This document shows, piece after piece, positions 7,633 through 9,407 of a stretch of DNA of 9,407 nt. The translations under genes and the position numbers were made by a program. Numbering within the stretch: the stretch's first letter is position 1; the number at the start of each line of letters is the position of its first letter. The notes beneath the pieces are model-generated. The model ran no database searches and had not been told where the DNA came from. It worked only from the letters and a program-made list of their open reading frames with translations. The stretch spans positions 1 to 9,407 of the forward strand of contig JAEXDU010000157.1 in assembly GCA_023401495.1 (NCBI GenBank), in the 5' to 3' direction. Source of the stretch: Bacillota bacterium (GTDB lineage: Bacteria; Bacillota; Clostridia; Oscillospirales; Acutalibacteraceae).

Positions 7633-7666
7633 TTCTTTTCACAAATCATCACAATTGGTTATTCTA

Positions 7667-9407
7667 TCACGATACTGCGTCGTTTGTCAATACCGGTTTT
7701 TGGGTCTCAACCTCAACGTCGCCGTAGCATTTCATGCCGGTACCGGCGGGGATCAGCTTACCGATACACACGTTTTCCTTCAGGCCCAGCAGCGGATCGA
7801 CCTTGCCCTTGATGGCGGCGTCGGTCAGAACGCGGGTGGTTTCCTGGAAGGACGCGGCCGACAGGAACGAATCGGTAGCCAGAGAGGCCTTGGTAATACC
7901 AAGCAGCATGGGAGTAAAGGTGGCGAACTGCAGGTCGGCTTCACCGGCGTCAATGCGCTTCTGAACCGCCTCGTTCTCCGCCTCGAGGTCACTCTTATCC
8001 ACCAGCGCGCTGGGCAGCAGGTTGGTGTCGCCCGCCTCTTCAATGCGAACCTTCTTCATCATCTGGCGAACGATAACCTCAATGTGCTTATCGTTGATAT
8101 CAACGCCCTGCATACGGTAAACGCGCTGTACTTCCTGAATCAGGTAGTCCTGCACCGCCTGCGGACCGCTGATGGCAAGCACGTCATGCGGGTTGACGGA
8201 GCCTTCGGTCAGCCTTGTGCCGGCCTTGATCTCCTGGCCCTCCTTCACGCTGATGCGCGAGCCGAACGGAACGAGATACGACTTCTGGTCACTGGTTTCT
8301 TTATTGGTAATCACGACATGGCGGTTTTTCTTGATTTCCTCAAAAGAAACCTCACCCGTGATCTCACTGATGATGGCCAGATGCTTCGGCTTTCTGCCCT
8401 CAAACAGTTCTTCAACACGCGGCAGACCCTGTGTAATATCCTCGGCACTGGCAACACCGCCGGTGTGGAAGGTTCTCATGGTCAGCTGCGTACCGGGCTC
8501 ACCGATGGACTGCGCCGCAATGATACCCACAGCCTCGCCGACATCGACCGGCTGGCCGTTCGCGAGATTGGCGCCGTAGCACTTCTTGCAGATACCGTGT
8601 CTTGCGTGGCAGTTGAGGATGGAACGGATTTTGATGTGCGTTGTGCCCTTCGAAACAATCAGTTCCGCATCCTGCTCATCCATCAGCTTATCCTTGGACA
8701 CCAGCACCTCGCCGGTCTCTTCATCGAGGAAGTCTTCCACCAGGTAACGACCCTGCAAGCGCTCGGTGAGCGGCTCGATGGATTCCTTGCCCTCGCGGAT
8801 ATCGAACACCTCGAGGCCTTCGGTGGTTCCGCAGTCGTCCTCACGGATGATGACCTCCTGCGAAACGTCGACCAGACGGCGGGTCAGGTAACCGGAGTCC
8901 GCCGTTCTCAGAGCGGTATCGGCCAGACCCTTTCGGGCGCCGCGGGAAGAAATAAAGTATTCCAGAACATTCAGGCCTTCACGGTAGTTGGCCTTGATGG
9001 GGATTTCGATCGTACGGCCCGAGGTGTTGGCGATCAGGCCGCGCATGCCGGCGAGCTGACGAATCTGGCTCATCGAACCACGGGCGCCGGAGTCCGCCAT
9101 CATGAAGATGGGGTTGTAGCGATCCAGCGCATGCTGCAGCGCATCGGTAACCTCGCCTGTCGTCTTTTCCCAGATTTTCAGAACGGCATTATAGCGCTCC
9201 GACTCGGAGAGCAGACCGTTTCTGTACTCATCCGTGACCATATCGATCTGGTGATCGGCCTCTTTAATGAGGGTCTTCTTCGCCTCAGGAATGGTCGCGT
9301 CGCTGACGGCAACGGTAATGGCGCTTTTGGTGGAGTATTTATAACCCTGCGACTTGATGCTGTCGAGCACTTCAGCCGTCTTAGAGGTTCCGTGCACACG
9401 GATGCAG
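7667..9407 (-). CDS. rpoC: DNA-directed RNA polymerase subunit beta' (3' part)
   Basis: Largest subunit of RNA polymerase, holding part of the active-site cleft. Only the C-terminal 579 residues are in the window, about half of a Firmicutes beta'. The start lies beyond the right edge. Counting from the first complete codon, GARGSMSQIRQLAGMRG is at 107-123 and the bridge helix (SSRGARKGLADTALRTADSG) is near 153-172. The second zinc site is Cys192, Cys266, Cys273 and Cys276, with the same 74/7/3 spacing as in E. coli. The trigger loop lies around 290-320 (GIIAAQSIGEPGTQLTMRTF at 294-313). There is no large insertion in the trigger loop, unlike the E. coli protein. The frame runs open to TGA at 7667-7669. 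The hairpin-bearing spacer separates it from rpsL. Confidence 0.98.
   Translation of the reverse strand, partial: CIRVHGTSKTAEVLDSIKSQGYKYSTKSAITVAVSDATIPEAKKTLIKEADHQIDMVTDEYRNGLLSESERYNAVLKIWEKTTGEVTDALQHALDRYNPIFMMADSGARGSMSQIRQLAGMRGLIANTSGRTIEIPIKANYREGLNVLEYFISSRGARKGLADTALRTADSGYLTRRLVDVSQEVIIREDDCGTTEGLEVFDIREGKESIEPLTERLQGRYLVEDFLDEETGEVLVSKDKLMDEQDAELIVSKGTTHIKIRSILNCHARHGICKKCYGANLANGQPVDVGEAVGIIAAQSIGEPGTQLTMRTFHTGGVASAEDITQGLPRVEELFEGRKPKHLAIISEITGEVSFEEIKKNRHVVITNKETSDQKSYLVPFGSRISVKEGQEIKAGTRLTEGSVNPHDVLAISGPQAVQDYLIQEVQRVYRMQGVDINDKHIEVIVRQMMKKVRIEEAGDTNLLPSALVDKSDLEAENEAVQKRIDAGEADLQFATFTPMLLGITKASLATDSFLSAASFQETTRVLTDAAIKGKVDPLLGLKENVCIGKLIPAGTGMKCYGDVEVETQKPVLTNDAVS

Larger units (their letters stand above)
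7369..7666 (-). other. Structured rpoC-rpsL spacer
   Basis: This 298-base spacer contains no open frame I can support. Read on the minus strand it holds a series of inverted repeats: 7584-7632 (strong), 7571-7582 with T-run, 7511-7537 (TCTTCC/GGAAGA plus GCG/CGC), 7476-7488 (GTAAAA/TTTTAC) and 7456-7474 (TCTTTGC/GCAAAGA, 5-nt loop). The last 80 bases before rpsL are AT-rich and could hold a promoter, but no well-spaced pair of boxes stands out. Confidence 0.6.

Overview
The window is a chromosomal housekeeping region in which every recognisable gene lies on the minus strand. In transcription order (right to left) they are rpoC (3' part, cut by the right edge), rpsL, rpsG, fusA, tuf, a riboflavin-transporter gene (ribU-like) and metK. 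The rpoC-rpsL-rpsG-fusA-tuf order is the bacterial str operon joined to the RNA polymerase genes. An S12 with the Gram-positive type N-terminal insertion, strong AGGAGG ribosome binding sites, an S-box (SAM-I) leader on metK and an FMN leader on an ECF-type RibU all point to Firmicutes. The moderately GC-rich coding sequence suggests a Clostridia lineage such as the Oscillospiraceae/Ruminococcaceae. That placement is inference; no species call is possible.

Layout by region. Bases 1-344: no convincing gene, but a 37-nt imperfect direct repeat and several GC-rich palindromes. 345-1843: metK with its promoter, SAM-I riboswitch, riboswitch terminator and gene-end terminator. 1867-2694: ribU with a perfect-consensus promoter, FMN riboswitch and riboswitch terminator. 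2727-2831: terminator structures downstream of tuf. 2857-4147: tuf and its own promoter. 4162-6243: fusA. 6320-6790: rpsG, which starts at GTG. 6937-7368: rpsL. 7369-7666: a 298-bp hairpin-rich spacer. 7667-9407: rpoC.

The genes serve transcription (beta'), decoding and translocation (S12, S7, EF-G, EF-Tu) and two cofactor supplies under RNA control. RibU imports riboflavin, the precursor of FMN, and is shut off by FMN. MetK makes S-adenosylmethionine and is shut off by SAM. No terminator is visible between ribU and the metK leader, so the SAM switch may also end ribU transcripts.

Nothing here looks like an undescribed defence, mobile or biosynthetic system. The points worth a second look are regulatory: the two riboswitch units in series, the structured rpoC-rpsL and rpsL-rpsG spacers, the absence of an L7Ae-family gene between rpoC and rpsL, and the repeat-bearing left margin.
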